A stretch of DNA of 64,000 nucleotides from Dendrosporobacter quercicolus (lineage in GTDB: Bacteria > Bacillota > Negativicutes > DSM-1736 > Dendrosporobacteraceae), in NCBI RefSeq assembly GCF_900104455.1, contig NZ_FNHB01000001.1, positions 868,001 to 932,000 of the forward strand, given 5' to 3'. A model generated the notes under the pieces. It searched no databases. It had not been told where the DNA came from and saw only the letters and a list, made by a program, of their open reading frames with translations. Numbering within the stretch: the stretch's first letter is position 1; each line of letters opens with the position of its first letter. The position numbers and the translations under genes are program-made. Below are positions 18,210 to 26,916 of this stretch, piece after piece.

Positions 18210-20858
18210 CTATAAACTGGCTAAATAAGCCAGACGTTCATGAATTGCCAGCCGTTTATCCTCATACTCACGCGCTTTCGCCTGCTCTTTCGCAATAACC
18301 TGGGCCGGCGCCTTGGCTGCAAAACCGGGATTGGACAGCTTGCCGCTTATTCGGGCCAGCTCTTTCGTTAATGTTTCCAGCTCCTTATTCAGCCGGGCCG
18401 TTTCTTTGTCGACATCAATGAGCCCTTTAAGCGGCAAATAAACCTCCACGCCGCTGACTACCGCAGTCATGGCATTTTCCGGTTTTGGCTCAGCCGGCGA
18501 CAATAAAACTACCGGCTCCGCGGCGGCCAAGGTCCGGAGATATTGGTCGTTGGCGGCAAACAACGCCTGCATTGCCGGGTCCGCAATCTGCAAAACAACC
18601 TCGCTTCTCCTGCCTGGCGGGACATTCACTTCGGCCCGCAGATTACGGACAGCTTTTATCGTGTCCATGATCACAGTCATGTTTTCTTCCGTCTGGGCAT
18701 CAATCATGTCGACCTGAGGCTCCGGCCAGGCGGAAACCATAATACTCACACCGCGGTGCGGCAAATGCTGCCAGATCTCCTCCGTAATATAAGGCATAAA
18801 CGGATGCAGCAGCTTTAACGTATTTTGCAGCACATGCCATAAGACATACTGGGCAGTGGCCCGCTGGTCAAATTCCTCTTTGTTATACAGGCGCGGCTTC
18901 GCCATTTCGATATACCAGTCGCATAACTCATTCCAGATAAATTCATACAGAGCCCGGCCGGCTTCACCCAGCTCAAAACGCTCCAGATTACGGGTGACCT
19001 CGGTGACAGTTTTCGTGTAGCGGCTGAGAATCCAGCGGTCAGCCAGCGTATATTGGGCCGCCGCCGGTTGATGATTTTCATCAAAGCCGGCCAAATTCAT
19101 CAGCGCAAACCGGGAGGCATTCCATAGCTTATTGGCAAAATTGCGGCTGGCCTCAACCCGTTCCCAGTAAAAGCGCATATCATTGCCCGGAGTATTGCCG
19201 GTAATCAGCATAAACCGTAAGTTATCGGCGCCGTATTGGTCAATCACCTCCAGCGGATCAATGCCGTTGCCCAGCGATTTACTCATTTTCCGGCCTTGCG
19301 AATCGCGGACTAAACCATGAATAAATACATGCTTAAAGGGAATATCCTGCTTAAACTCCAGTCCCATCATAATCATCCTGGCAACCCAGAAGAAAATAAT
19401 ATCATAACCGGTCACCAATACGCTGGTTGGGTAAAAATGCTTGACTTCCGGGGTATCTGCGGGCCATCCCATGGTTGAAAACGGCCATAACGCTGAACTA
19501 AACCAGGTATCCAGAACATCAGGGTCCTGCTCGACAGTACCGCCGCAGTGCGGGCAGGCAGTCACAGCCTCACGGGAAACAATGGTCTGGCCGCAGCTGC
19601 AATACCAGGCCGGGATGCGGTGCCCCCACCAGATCTGCCGGGAAATGCACCAGTCGCGAATATTTTCCAGCCAATTGCTGTAAATTTTGGTGAAACGCTC
19701 AGGTACAAACTGGATTGCGCCGGAATCCACAGCGGCGATTGCCGGCTTGGCCAGCGGCTCCATGCGGACAAACCATTGCTTGGAAACCAGCGGCTCAACA
19801 ACAGTAGTGCAGCGCTGACAATGTCCCACCGCATGCAAATGCTCATCAATTTTAACCAAATAGCCTTGCTCCTTCAGGTCATCCACCAGCGCCTTGCGAC
19901 ACTCATAACGATCCATACCGGCATATTTGCCGGCAGTATCAGCCATTGTTCCATCAGGATTGATTACAACAATTTCCGGCAGTTGGTGCCGCCGGCCCAA
20001 TTCAAAGTCATTCGGATCATGCGCCGGTGTAATTTTTACCGCTCCTGTCCCAAAAGACGGATCAACATACGCATCACCGACAATCGGCAACCGCCGCCCA
20101 ATCACCGGCAGAATTAAAAATTGGCCGATTAAGCGCTGGTAGCGGACATCCTCCGGATGAACAGCCACGCCGGTATCGCCAAGAATGGTTTCCGGGCGGG
20201 TAGTAGCGACAGTTACGTACGCATCACTGCCTTCCAGCTGATAGCGGACATGAAATAAGCTGCCCGGCTGTTCTTCATGCTCAACTTCAATATCACTCAG
20301 CGCCGTATGGCAGCGCGGGCACCAGTTGGTCATCCTGTTGCCCTGATAAATCAGCCCCTTTTCATATAAGCTGACAAATACCTCCCGCACGGCCTGCGAG
20401 CAGCCCTCATCCATCGTAAACCGCTCGCGCTGCCAGTCACACGATGCCCCCAGCCGTTTCAGCTGGGTGATGATCCGGCCGCCATACTGCTGCTTCCATT
20501 CCCACACCTTTTGGATAAACGCATCCCGCCCCAGGTCATAACGCGACAGGCCATTTTGCGCCAGCATCTCCTCAACTTTAATCTGGGTAGCTATTCCGGC
20601 GTGATCCGTCCCCGGCATCCAGAGCGTATTATAGCCTTGCATCCGCCGCCAGCGAATCTCAATATCCTGCAAGGTGTTATCCAAGGCATGTCCCATATGT
20701 AGCTGCCCGGTTACATTGGGCGGCGGAATAACAATGCTGAACGGTTCTTTTTCAACATCCACCTCAGCATGAAATAAACCCTGCTCTTCCCAGAAATCAT
20801 ACCACTTTTTTTCCACCGACTGCGGATCATACACGGTCGGTATATTATTTTCTGCCAT
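18210..20858 (-). CDS. valS: Valyl-tRNA synthetase
   Basis: This class I synthetase charges tRNA-Val and edits mischarged threonine. The 882-residue protein starts MAENNIPTVYDPQSVEKKWY. It has HMGH near residue 55 (PPPNVTGQLHMGHALD), a CP1 editing domain (TTRPETILGDTGVAVHPED), a zinc-like cysteine region (CSCGQTIVSREAVTACPHCG), KMSKS in GRKMSKSLGNGIDPL, an anticodon-binding domain with WNELCDWYIEMAKPRLYN, and the C-terminal coiled coil typical of ValS. An earlier in-frame GTG (20864) is less likely than the ATG at 20858, which has AGGAGG 8 nt upstream. A T-box precedes it. Confidence 0.97.
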   Translation of the reverse strand: MAENNIPTVYDPQSVEKKWYDFWEEQGLFHAEVDVEKEPFSIVIPPPNVTGQLHMGHALDNTLQDIEIRWRRMQGYNTLWMPGTDHAGIATQIKVEEMLAQNGLSRYDLGRDAFIQKVWEWKQQYGGRIITQLKRLGASCDWQRERFTMDEGCSQAVREVFVSLYEKGLIYQGNRMTNWCPRCHTALSDIEVEHEEQPGSLFHVRYQLEGSDAYVTVATTRPETILGDTGVAVHPEDVRYQRLIGQFLILPVIGRRLPIVGDAYVDPSFGTGAVKITPAHDPNDFELGRRHQLPEIVVINPDGTMADTAGKYAGMDRYECRKALVDDLKEQGYLVKIDEHLHAVGHCQRCTTVVEPLVSKQWFVRMEPLAKPAIAAVDSGAIQFVPERFTKIYSNWLENIRDWCISRQIWWGHRIPAWYCSCGQTIVSREAVTACPHCGGTVEQDPDVLDTWFSSALWPFSTMGWPADTPEVKHFYPTSVLVTGYDIIFFWVARMIMMGLEFKQDIPFKHVFIHGLVRDSQGRKMSKSLGNGIDPLEVIDQYGADNLRFMLITGNTPGNDMRFYWERVEASRNFANKLWNASRFALMNLAGFDENHQPAAAQYTLADRWILSRYTKTVTEVTRNLERFELGEAGRALYEFIWNELCDWYIEMAKPRLYNKEEFDQRATAQYVLWHVLQNTLKLLHPFMPYITEEIWQHLPHRGVSIMVSAWPEPQVDMIDAQTEENMTVIMDTIKAVRNLRAEVNVPPGRRSEVVLQIADPAMQALFAANDQYLRTLAAAEPVVLLSPAEPKPENAMTAVVSGVEVYLPLKGLIDVDKETARLNKELETLTKELARISGKLSNPGFAAKAPAQVIAKEQAKAREYEDKRLAIHERLAYLASL

Positions 20859-20894
20859 TGTCACAGCCTCCTAAATGAACAATCGTACGGTGTT

Positions 20895-21022
20895 AACCAC
20901 AGAGTACACAGAGGTCACAGAGGAAACCGAAAATGCAGGATAAAATTATATTAAAAATTCCAGCGCGATAATTCGCGCTATATCCTTTGTAACCCTCTGT
21001 GTACTCGGTGTACTCTGTGGTT
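20895..21022. repeat. Inverted-repeat element with CACAGAG-type ends in the valS leader
   Basis: A 29-nt arm at 20895-20923 and its near-complement at 20994-21022 (26 of 29 matching) enclose 70 nt. The ends read AACCACAGAGTACAC inward from both sides. The interior holds a second small hairpin (AGCGCGA/TCGCGCT). It lies between the T-box terminator and valS, so it is transcribed with valS. The symmetry suggests a small non-coding mobile or REP-type repeat. Confidence 0.6.
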
Positions 21023-21046
21023 CAATCTTTCCCCGGCTACATACAA

Positions 21047-21290
21047 AAAGCCCTCTCATCCCGCAGGACGAAAGAGCTTGCTTTCGCGGTACCACCTTGC
21101 TTTTCCGGCCCAAATGCCAATATACCGGACTTTACAGCCGTAACGGGGCCTGCCGGTTGCGCTTACTGCATGCTTCAGCGCAACAGCTCCAGGATGACTT
21201 TCCTCCAGCCAGCGCCGCGAGACCTTCCAGCCTAGGGATCTCTTCTCTGTGCAGCCTGATTGACGTACTCTTCCTGTCATCGCCTTATAT
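21047..21290 (-). promoter_or_regulatory. Valine T-box leader
   Basis: On the minus strand the conserved T-box sequence GGTGGTACCGCG (21085-21096) precedes a terminator of 13 paired bases with a TTTTT tail (about 21047-21078), with which it would compete for an antiterminator. Upstream is Stem I with GAAGAGTACG (K-turn region) and GGCTGGAAGG (distal loop), then a specifier loop GAAAGTCATCC whose GTC codon (21196-21198) is valine. Uncharged tRNA-Val would bind here and allow transcription of valS and folC. Confidence 0.92.
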
Positions 21291-21300
21291 TATTTATTAC

Positions 21301-21330
21301 AATATACTGCGTTGCGCCGGTCTTTGTCAA
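21301..21330 (-). promoter_or_regulatory. Promoter of the T-box/valS/folC unit
   Basis: TTGACA (21325-21330) and TATATT (21301-21306) on the minus strand are separated by 18 nt, placing the start of transcription near 21293, just before Stem I of the T-box. Confidence 0.75.
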
Positions 21331-21381
21331 GTTTTGACCAAAAACACCGGCTCCTGACTCCGTTACATCGCTGCAGGTACA

Positions 21382-21942
21382 TCAGCAGGCCCTGAAGGTC
21401 TGAACCCTCATCTTAAGCTTGGCAATCAACTGCTCGAGATTATCGACCCGGACTTCATCCTTGGCCAATAACGCCAGCATTGCGCAAACACGGGCATCAT
21501 GCAAGGCATGATGATGCTCAAAATCAATTGCAAACGCTCTGGCCAGAGTAGACAGCCTATAATTCTCACAATTTGGCCAAACCCGCTTAGCCATGCTGAC
21601 TGTACAGAAGTGCTTAAACGAAGGAGTCTCCAGCCCGTATACGTTTAAGACACTGCGCAACACGCTAAAATCAAACGCGGCATTATGGGCAATGACCGTT
21701 TGCTGCTGTAAATAGGGCTTCAATCTCGGCCATAGCTGGGCAAAGTCCGGCTGATGCCTGACATCATCGGCGGTTATTCCGTGAATCTTCGTATTCCAAT
21801 AATCGAATTTTAAATCCGCCGGGCGAACCAATGAATAAAAAGAGCCGGTAACCTGACTGTTTTGTACAGTGACTACCGCGACACTGCAGGCACTGGAACG
21901 ACTGCTGTTTGCTGTTTCAAAATCTATTGCAACAAAATTCAT
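21382..21942 (-). CDS. 3'-5' exonuclease, DEDDh (DnaQ/epsilon-like) family
   Basis: This is a stand-alone 186-residue exonuclease domain. Catalytic motifs are visible: FVAIDFETA (ExoI, D and E), the ExoII region HNAAFDFSVLRSVL, and HHALHDARVCAMLA (ExoIII, with the DEDDh His and final Asp). It lacks a BRCT or helicase fusion. Such proteins trim DNA or RNA 3' ends or act as proofreading factors; the substrate here is unknown. The frame can begin at a TTG at 21960, but the ATG at 21942 gives the family N terminus MNFVAIDFETA. The ribosome site is weak. It lies upstream of the valS promoter on the same strand. Confidence 0.85.
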   Translation of the reverse strand: MNFVAIDFETANSSRSSACSVAVVTVQNSQVTGSFYSLVRPADLKFDYWNTKIHGITADDVRHQPDFAQLWPRLKPYLQQQTVIAHNAAFDFSVLRSVLNVYGLETPSFKHFCTVSMAKRVWPNCENYRLSTLARAFAIDFEHHHALHDARVCAMLALLAKDEVRVDNLEQLIAKLKMRVQTFRAC

Positions 21943-22056
21943 ACCACCAGGCCAGCCCAAAGCTGGTCTATCCCCTCTCTATGTACAATTCCCCATCCAC
22001 ATTCTATCGCATTAGTAGTGCCCTGGCAATGCTTAAACCACACAAGCGTACTGTCT

Positions 22057-22938
22057 TTACCCCTGTAACAGCTTATCAGCCAGAATCAGGGCGGTTGGCG
22101 TAACTGCCAGTCCGCCCTGCGAGGTTTCTTTGAGAGAGCAGCTCATACTGGCCCCGACGGCAGCCATGGCATCAATTACCTCATCAACCGGAATGACACT
22201 TTGGATATCCGCCAAAGCCATGTCGGCGGCAATCATCGCCTGAGCGGCAGCTCCGGCATTGCGCTTGACGCAGGGCACTTCCACCAGGCCGGCTACCGGA
22301 TCGCACACCAGACCAAGCATATTTTTCAGCGTAATGGCGACTGCGTGACCAACCTGCCGGGGGCTGCCGCCGCTCATTGCAACCGCTGCCCCGGCGGCCA
22401 TCGCCCCGGCCGAACCGCATTCGGCCTGACAGCCGCCCGCCGCCCCGGCCAGTGAAGCCCTTGATGCGATCACCATACCAATAGCGCCCGCCACCACTAA
22501 GGCTTTAGCCAGTTCAGTCCGCGCACTGCCCCGGGATTCCCCCAAAGCAAATAATACCGCCGGCAGAACCCCGCTTGACCCGGCAGTCGGAGCGGCCACA
22601 ATTTTGCCCATGGCGGCATTGGCTTCGCCAACAGCCAGCGCCATGGCAACCGCCCGGCCAACGGTAGGACCAACAATGCTTTTGTCGGCCTGGCGATCGC
22701 TATAGTCGGCCAACCGCCTGGCATCGCCGCCAACCAGACCGCCTCTGGACTTTACGCCGCTGAGTCCGGTAGCGATGGACTGATCCATAACGTCCAGTAC
22801 GGACAGCATATAGTCCACTAATTCAGCCGGCTTTTTTTCCAGACAGCCGCTCTGATGCCGCAGACAGAAATCGGTAAAACTCACCCCTTCCCGCTCGGCC
22901 TGATCAATCCATTCCTGGAGTGACAACTTGTTATTCAT
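22057..22938 (-). CDS. sdaAA: L-serine dehydratase, iron-sulfur-dependent, alpha subunit
   Basis: With the beta subunit it deaminates L-serine to pyruvate and ammonia through a [4Fe-4S] cluster. The 293-residue protein contains the family core: SRGGLVGGDARRLADY, APTAGSSGVLPAVLFALGE, GGCQAECGSAGAMAA and LVCDPVAGLVEVPCVKRN. The cysteines in the last two are the likely cluster ligands. Length is normal for the two-subunit (Clostridium/Peptoniphilus) form. The ATG at 22938 has AGGAGG upstream. It follows sdaAB by 61 nt, with a 9-bp inverted repeat (AGTGTCTTG...CAAGACACT, 22965-23000) between them. Confidence 0.95.
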   Translation of the reverse strand: MNNKLSLQEWIDQAEREGVSFTDFCLRHQSGCLEKKPAELVDYMLSVLDVMDQSIATGLSGVKSRGGLVGGDARRLADYSDRQADKSIVGPTVGRAVAMALAVGEANAAMGKIVAAPTAGSSGVLPAVLFALGESRGSARTELAKALVVAGAIGMVIASRASLAGAAGGCQAECGSAGAMAAGAAVAMSGGSPRQVGHAVAITLKNMLGLVCDPVAGLVEVPCVKRNAGAAAQAMIAADMALADIQSVIPVDEVIDAMAAVGASMSCSLKETSQGGLAVTPTALILADKLLQG

Positions 22939-22999
22939 CTGGTATCCTCCTGCAACCTGTACTCAGTGTCTTGACTAAGTTAAAGCTTTGACAAGACAC

Positions 23000-23662
23000 T
23001 CAGGCTCGTGAAATTCTGCGTACTGCCGTAATTTGCGGCATGGCCGTAATTGCCGTCACTATCTCATCGCTGACAATCTGGTCCGTCTCCATTACCATCA
23101 CAGCCAAACCGCCTTTCGCCTGACGCGACAGACGCATAGCAGCCACATTTACGCCCTGATTGGCTAAGAGGCTGGTTACCAGCGCAACAACGCCCGGTTT
23201 GTCCTGATGGGTGGTCAGTAAAACAGTCAGTTCACCGGTAAATTCCAGTAAAAACCCATCAACATTGGTAATGATGACACTGCCGCCGCCAACCGATGAG
23301 CCGGTAATTTCCGATTGCCGGCCCTTTTGACCGGTCAACCGGAATCGCACCGTATTCGGATGAGCCAAATCTCCTAAATCAGCTTTAACAAAACGATACT
23401 CCAGTCCGGCTTCTGCGGCGCAGGCAAAGGATTGGGGAATCCTTAAGTCATCAGGCGCCCAGCCCAGCAATCCGGCCACTAAGGCTAAGTCCGTTCCATG
23501 TCCGCGATACGTCTGGGCGAAAGATCCGTGTAATTCGATAACGGCATTTTTTACGTCTTCACCTAAAATAGCCAACGCCAAATTTCCCAGCCGGACAGCT
23601 CCGGCTGTATGTGAACTTGATGGCCCAACCATTACCGGTCCGATAACATCAAACAAATTCAT
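23000..23662 (-). CDS. sdaAB: L-serine dehydratase, iron-sulfur-dependent, beta subunit
   Basis: The 220-residue partner of SdaAA. It has an N-terminal catalytic-type domain (FDVIGPVMVGPSSSHTAGAV, followed by HGSFAQTYRGHGTDLALVAG) and a C-terminal ACT domain (about 147-215, TTHQDKPGVVALVTSLLANQ) that probably binds serine. The beta subunit with ACT domain is typical of the Firmicutes enzyme. The ATG at 23662 opens directly into the family N terminus MNLFDVIGPVM. It is the first gene of the sdaAB-sdaAA pair; upstream lies a repeat and a hairpin that separate it from nfnB. Confidence 0.95.
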   Translation of the reverse strand: MNLFDVIGPVMVGPSSSHTAGAVRLGNLALAILGEDVKNAVIELHGSFAQTYRGHGTDLALVAGLLGWAPDDLRIPQSFACAAEAGLEYRFVKADLGDLAHPNTVRFRLTGQKGRQSEITGSSVGGGSVIITNVDGFLLEFTGELTVLLTTHQDKPGVVALVTSLLANQGVNVAAMRLSRQAKGGLAVMVMETDQIVSDEIVTAITAMPQITAVRRISRA

Positions 23663-23688
23663 AGCGGTCAGCTCCTTACGGCATTAAT

Positions 23689-23738
23689 CTAGTACCTTGT
23701 CAGCCTTAAAAACAGTAGAATAATGGCTGATAAGGTAC
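23689..23738 (+). repeat. Dispersed palindromic repeat, copy 1
   Basis: The unit starts CTAGTACCTTGTCAGCC, has a 19-nt loop containing GTAGAATAATGG, and closes with GGCTGATAAGGTAC, complementary to the start except one base. A near-identical 38-nt stretch occurs on the other strand at 41918-41964, and a partial copy at 60078-60103. The outer end abuts another perfect hairpin (23737-23777). Confidence 0.7.
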
Positions 23739-23777
23739 CCCTGGCTACATACAGCAAAACTATATGTAGCCAGGGGT
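23737..23777 (-). terminator. Hairpin after nfnB
   Basis: Fifteen-bp arms at 23737-23751 and 23763-23777 (ACCCCTGGCTACATA and its complement) around an 11-nt loop, 9 nt past the nfnB stop. Only a few T residues follow on the minus strand, so it may be a weak terminator or a 3'-end stabiliser. Confidence 0.55.
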
Positions 23778-23785
23778 TAATAAAA

Positions 23786-25201
23786 CTATTCAGTTTGGCC
23801 TGTTCGTTTGGCAGTCAGATACTGATCAATAGCCGCCGCCGCCTTTTTGCCTGCGCCCATTGCCAAAATGACAGTTGCTGCGCCGGTTACGATATCCCCG
23901 CCGGCAAATACGCCAGCCTTACTGGTCGCTCCCGTTTCCGGATCGGCTATAATATTCCCTTTTTTATTGGTTTCTAGCCCTTTGGTTGTCGATTGTACCA
24001 AAGGATTTGGGCCCTGCCCGATAGCGATTACCGCCGTGTCGACCTCCAGTTCGAATTCAGAGCCTTTTACCTCCACCGGACGTCTCCGACCTGACGCATC
24101 CGGCTCGCCCAGTTCCATTCTTACACACTGCAGCGCTCTGACCCAGCCTTGCTCATTGCCTAATATTGCCACCGGATTGGTCAGCAACTGAAATTCAATT
24201 CCTTCTTCTTTGGCATGATGCACTTCTTCCTGCCTGGCGGGCAATTCGGCTTCCGACCGCCGGTATACGATATAAGCATGATCGGCCCCCAGCCTTAAGG
24301 CTGTCCGCGCCGCATCCATCGCTACATTTCCCCCGCCGACTACCGCCACTCTTTTTCCCACATGGATAGGCGTTCCACAGGCGGGAAATTTATAAGCTTT
24401 CATCAGGTTGCAGCGGGTGAGAAACTCATTGGCCGCGTATACGCCGTTGAGATTTTCTCCCGGTATTCCCATAAAGTACGGCAGCCCTGCCCCGGTAGCA
24501 ATGAACACCGCCTGATAGCCTTCTTCCTCCATCAGTTCATCAATAGTAAACGTTTTGCCGGCTACCGCATTGACAATGATTTCTACCCCGATCTTTCTTA
24601 AATTGTCTATTTCTGCTTTAACTACCGCATCTTTAGGCAAACGAAATTCGGGTATCCCATAAACCAATACTCCGCCTGGCGCATGCAGCGCTTCAAAGAC
24701 CGTCACTTTATATCCCAGTTTGGCCAGATCGCCCGCTGCCGTCAGTCCGGCAGGCCCTGAGCCGATAACTGCCACCTTTTGACCTTTGTCCGGGTATGCA
24801 ACCGGTCTTATCGCCTGAACGTTGTTTCCAGCCCTGTCGGCCGCATAGCGCTCCAGCCTCCCGATACCCACCGCTTCGCCTTTTTTAGCCAGCACACAGT
24901 ATTTTTCACATTGTTCTTCCTGCGGACATACCCGGCCGCATACCGCCGGCAGGCTGTTGACCTCCTTGATCGTCGCAATGGCTGCACCGGCATCGCCTTC
25001 TTTGATCTGCTTGATAAAGGCCGGGATGTTTACCTGCACCGGGCAGCCCTGGCGGCAAGGAGCATGCTTACAGTTTAGACAGCGTTTGGCTTCATTCAGC
25101 GCATCTTCAGCACTATAGCCCAGCGTTACTTCATTAAAGTTTTTCGCCCTTACTTGGGGATCTTGCTCAGGCATCTTGTGCTTGGTTAATGAGAATGACA
25201 T
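23786..25201 (-). CDS. nfnB: NADPH-binding large subunit of NfnAB-type transhydrogenase (GltD-like)
   Basis: The 471-residue flavoprotein has an N-terminal Fe-S domain (CLNCKHAPCRQGCPV and CGRVCPQEEQCEKYC), an FAD motif GSGPAGLTAAGDLAKLGY, an NADPH motif VVGGGNVAMDAARTALRLGA and a C-terminal GGDIVTGAATVILAMGAGKK. It resembles the small subunit of glutamate synthase. With the adjacent FAD/NAD subunit it matches NfnB, which couples NADH and reduced ferredoxin oxidation to NADP+ reduction by flavin-based electron bifurcation. No glutamate synthase large subunit is nearby, which favours Nfn or the related sulfide dehydrogenase (SudA). The ATG at 25201 has GGGAGGT; it overlaps nfnA by 16 nt. Confidence 0.88.
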   Translation of the reverse strand: MSFSLTKHKMPEQDPQVRAKNFNEVTLGYSAEDALNEAKRCLNCKHAPCRQGCPVQVNIPAFIKQIKEGDAGAAIATIKEVNSLPAVCGRVCPQEEQCEKYCVLAKKGEAVGIGRLERYAADRAGNNVQAIRPVAYPDKGQKVAVIGSGPAGLTAAGDLAKLGYKVTVFEALHAPGGVLVYGIPEFRLPKDAVVKAEIDNLRKIGVEIIVNAVAGKTFTIDELMEEEGYQAVFIATGAGLPYFMGIPGENLNGVYAANEFLTRCNLMKAYKFPACGTPIHVGKRVAVVGGGNVAMDAARTALRLGADHAYIVYRRSEAELPARQEEVHHAKEEGIEFQLLTNPVAILGNEQGWVRALQCVRMELGEPDASGRRRPVEVKGSEFELEVDTAVIAIGQGPNPLVQSTTKGLETNKKGNIIADPETGATSKAGVFAGGDIVTGAATVILAMGAGKKAAAAIDQYLTAKRTGQTE

Positions 25202-26040
25202 TTGCAGCTACCTCCCTGCTGATCTGAACAATGCTGTTGGTGGTGCTTTTCCTGCGGCAGATACATTTTTTGGCGGGCCATCAGGCCGGCAAAATCCACT
25301 TGATGCGCGTCAAATTCCGGACCATCCACACAAGCGAATTTGCTCTCTGCGCCCACCTGCACTCTACAGCCGCCACACATCCCTGTCCCGTCCACCATGA
25401 TCGGATTCAGGCTGACCACTGTTTCGATGGCATAGGGACGCGTCACTTCAGCTACACTGCGCATCATGATAACCGGGCCGATAGCCACTACCAGGGCGAT
25501 ATTCACACCTGCGTCAATGAGCTGTTTTAACTGATCGGTAACAAATCCCTGCTGCCCTTTTGAACCGTCATCCGTTGTAACCAGCAATTGATCGCTTACT
25601 GCTTTCATTTCGTCTTCAAGAATCAGAATATCTTTACTGCGGGCTCCGATAATAGAAATCACTTTATTGCCCGCCTGTTTCAGTCCTCTGGCGATCGGAT
25701 AAACCGGCGCTATTCCAATTCCCCCGCCGATACACACCACTGTGCCAAAATTCTCAATATGGGTTGGTTTGCCAAGCGGGCCTACCACATCCAGCAGGGC
25801 ATCACCTTCATTCAGCAGTCCCATCGCTTTGGTCGATGCTCCCACTTCCTGAAATATGATGGTTACCGTACCTTTTGCCCGGTCAAAATCGGCAATGGTT
25901 AACGGAACTCTTTCTCCCTCTTCATTCAGCCGCACAATGACAAACTGTCCGGGCTGGGCCTTCCGGGCAATCCGCGGCGCGGATAGTTCAAACAATTGCA
26001 CACTGGGCGCCAGCTCCTTTTTAACTAGAATTTTATACAT
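25186..26040 (-). CDS. nfnA: Ferredoxin/NAD-binding small subunit of NfnAB-type transhydrogenase
   Basis: This 284-residue protein has a PyrK/ferredoxin reductase fold. An FAD domain is followed by a NAD domain (GTVVCIGGGIGIAPVYPIAR) and a [2Fe-2S] cluster region (DGTGMCGGCRVQVGAESKFAC). Beyond the usual end it carries a short His/Cys-rich tail (HHQQHC...CKCHSH), unusual for the family. The frame can start at GTG 26049, but AGGAG is 8 nt before the ATG at 26040. It is the first gene of the nfnAB pair and lies 92 nt after the MTHFR gene, so the three may be co-transcribed. Dihydroorotate dehydrogenase electron-transfer subunit is a homologue, but no pyrD is present. Confidence 0.87.
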   Translation of the reverse strand: MYKILVKKELAPSVQLFELSAPRIARKAQPGQFVIVRLNEEGERVPLTIADFDRAKGTVTIIFQEVGASTKAMGLLNEGDALLDVVGPLGKPTHIENFGTVVCIGGGIGIAPVYPIARGLKQAGNKVISIIGARSKDILILEDEMKAVSDQLLVTTDDGSKGQQGFVTDQLKQLIDAGVNIALVVAIGPVIMMRSVAEVTRPYAIETVVSLNPIMVDGTGMCGGCRVQVGAESKFACVDGPEFDAHQVDFAGLMARQKMYLPQEKHHQQHCSDQQGGSCKCHSH

Positions 26041-26132
26041 CTTGATCACTCCTGTTGAGTCTATTATACAGCCGTTTGCGCCGTCTGATACAGGTCAGCC
26101 TAAGCTTGCAAAGCGGCAAGGGCATTTACCGG

Positions 26133-26891
26133 CTAACTTCCTGCCTGCGCTCCGCCGAAGATGCCTTGCAGATAACTTTTCACATCGGTTCTGATCGGCA
26201 TAAAATAGATATTCGTATCGCTTTGACGGGTAAATTGCAGCGCCTGCCGGGCAAACATAATATTCCAGGACAAGTTGGGTTTAAAGCAAGCCGGAAAAAC
26301 CACATTGTTTTTTGTTTCCCAATAACTTAAGGATTTTTCAGAAGTAACCGGGGATATTCCCCAATAGACCTCTTGTCCGGCTAAAATCTCGGCGTAAATT
26401 TCCATCAGGCGCAAATCAAAAAAAGGCTGGGTAAAAAAACCGTCAGCGCCGGCCTGAATTTTACGCCGGATATAGTCCGTCTCTTTACGCATACTATCCC
26501 GGTATTGATCAATGCCGGCATAGACCTTAATCCCGGGCAGCTCTTCCTTAAATTTTCGAATGACCTCAATACTGGTCGAAGGATAAATTTTCCATTTCAT
26601 ATCCTGCGGTAAATCACCCGTAATTACCAGCACTTCCCGGATATGATGTTTTTGCAAAAAATCACCCATCGGCAACGGTTTGTCTAAATCAATATCAATC
26701 GCCCGGATATGCGGTATGGCGGATTTGTAGCGGTCCTGCGCATACACGCAGCCCTCCCAGCTTCGCAGATCGTACCGCAAAAGATCCGGAATATTGATTG
26801 TATCGATATCCGGGAAATCGCTTTTGACAACCTCCAGTTCAGCCAACAGCGAAGCTTCATCCCTGGGCACCAGCTCAATCGCTATTTTCAA
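26133..26891 (-). CDS. metF: Methylenetetrahydrofolate reductase family protein
   Basis: MTHFR reduces methylene-THF to methyl-THF, the methyl donor for methionine synthesis or the Wood-Ljungdahl pathway. The 252-residue protein is a compact TIM barrel with DIDTINIPDLLRYDLRSW, VLVITGDLPQDMKW, VYAGIDQYRDSMRKE, then AGADGFFTQPFFD and WGISPVTSEKSLSYW. It is shorter than the E. coli enzyme (296) and somewhat divergent, as in Fe-S-partnered clostridial forms, but the zinc-finger partner MetV is not encoded next to it. The start is TTG at 26891 with GGAGG 9 nt upstream. Next to nfnAB and near fhs and folD. Confidence 0.8.
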   Translation of the reverse strand: MKIAIELVPRDEASLLAELEVVKSDFPDIDTINIPDLLRYDLRSWEGCVYAQDRYKSAIPHIRAIDIDLDKPLPMGDFLQKHHIREVLVITGDLPQDMKWKIYPSTSIEVIRKFKEELPGIKVYAGIDQYRDSMRKETDYIRRKIQAGADGFFTQPFFDLRLMEIYAEILAGQEVYWGISPVTSEKSLSYWETKNNVVFPACFKPNLSWNIMFARQALQFTRQSDTNIYFMPIRTDVKSYLQGIFGGAQAGS

Positions 26892-26916
26892 TATCCCCGG
26901 CCTCCACTCTGTCTAA

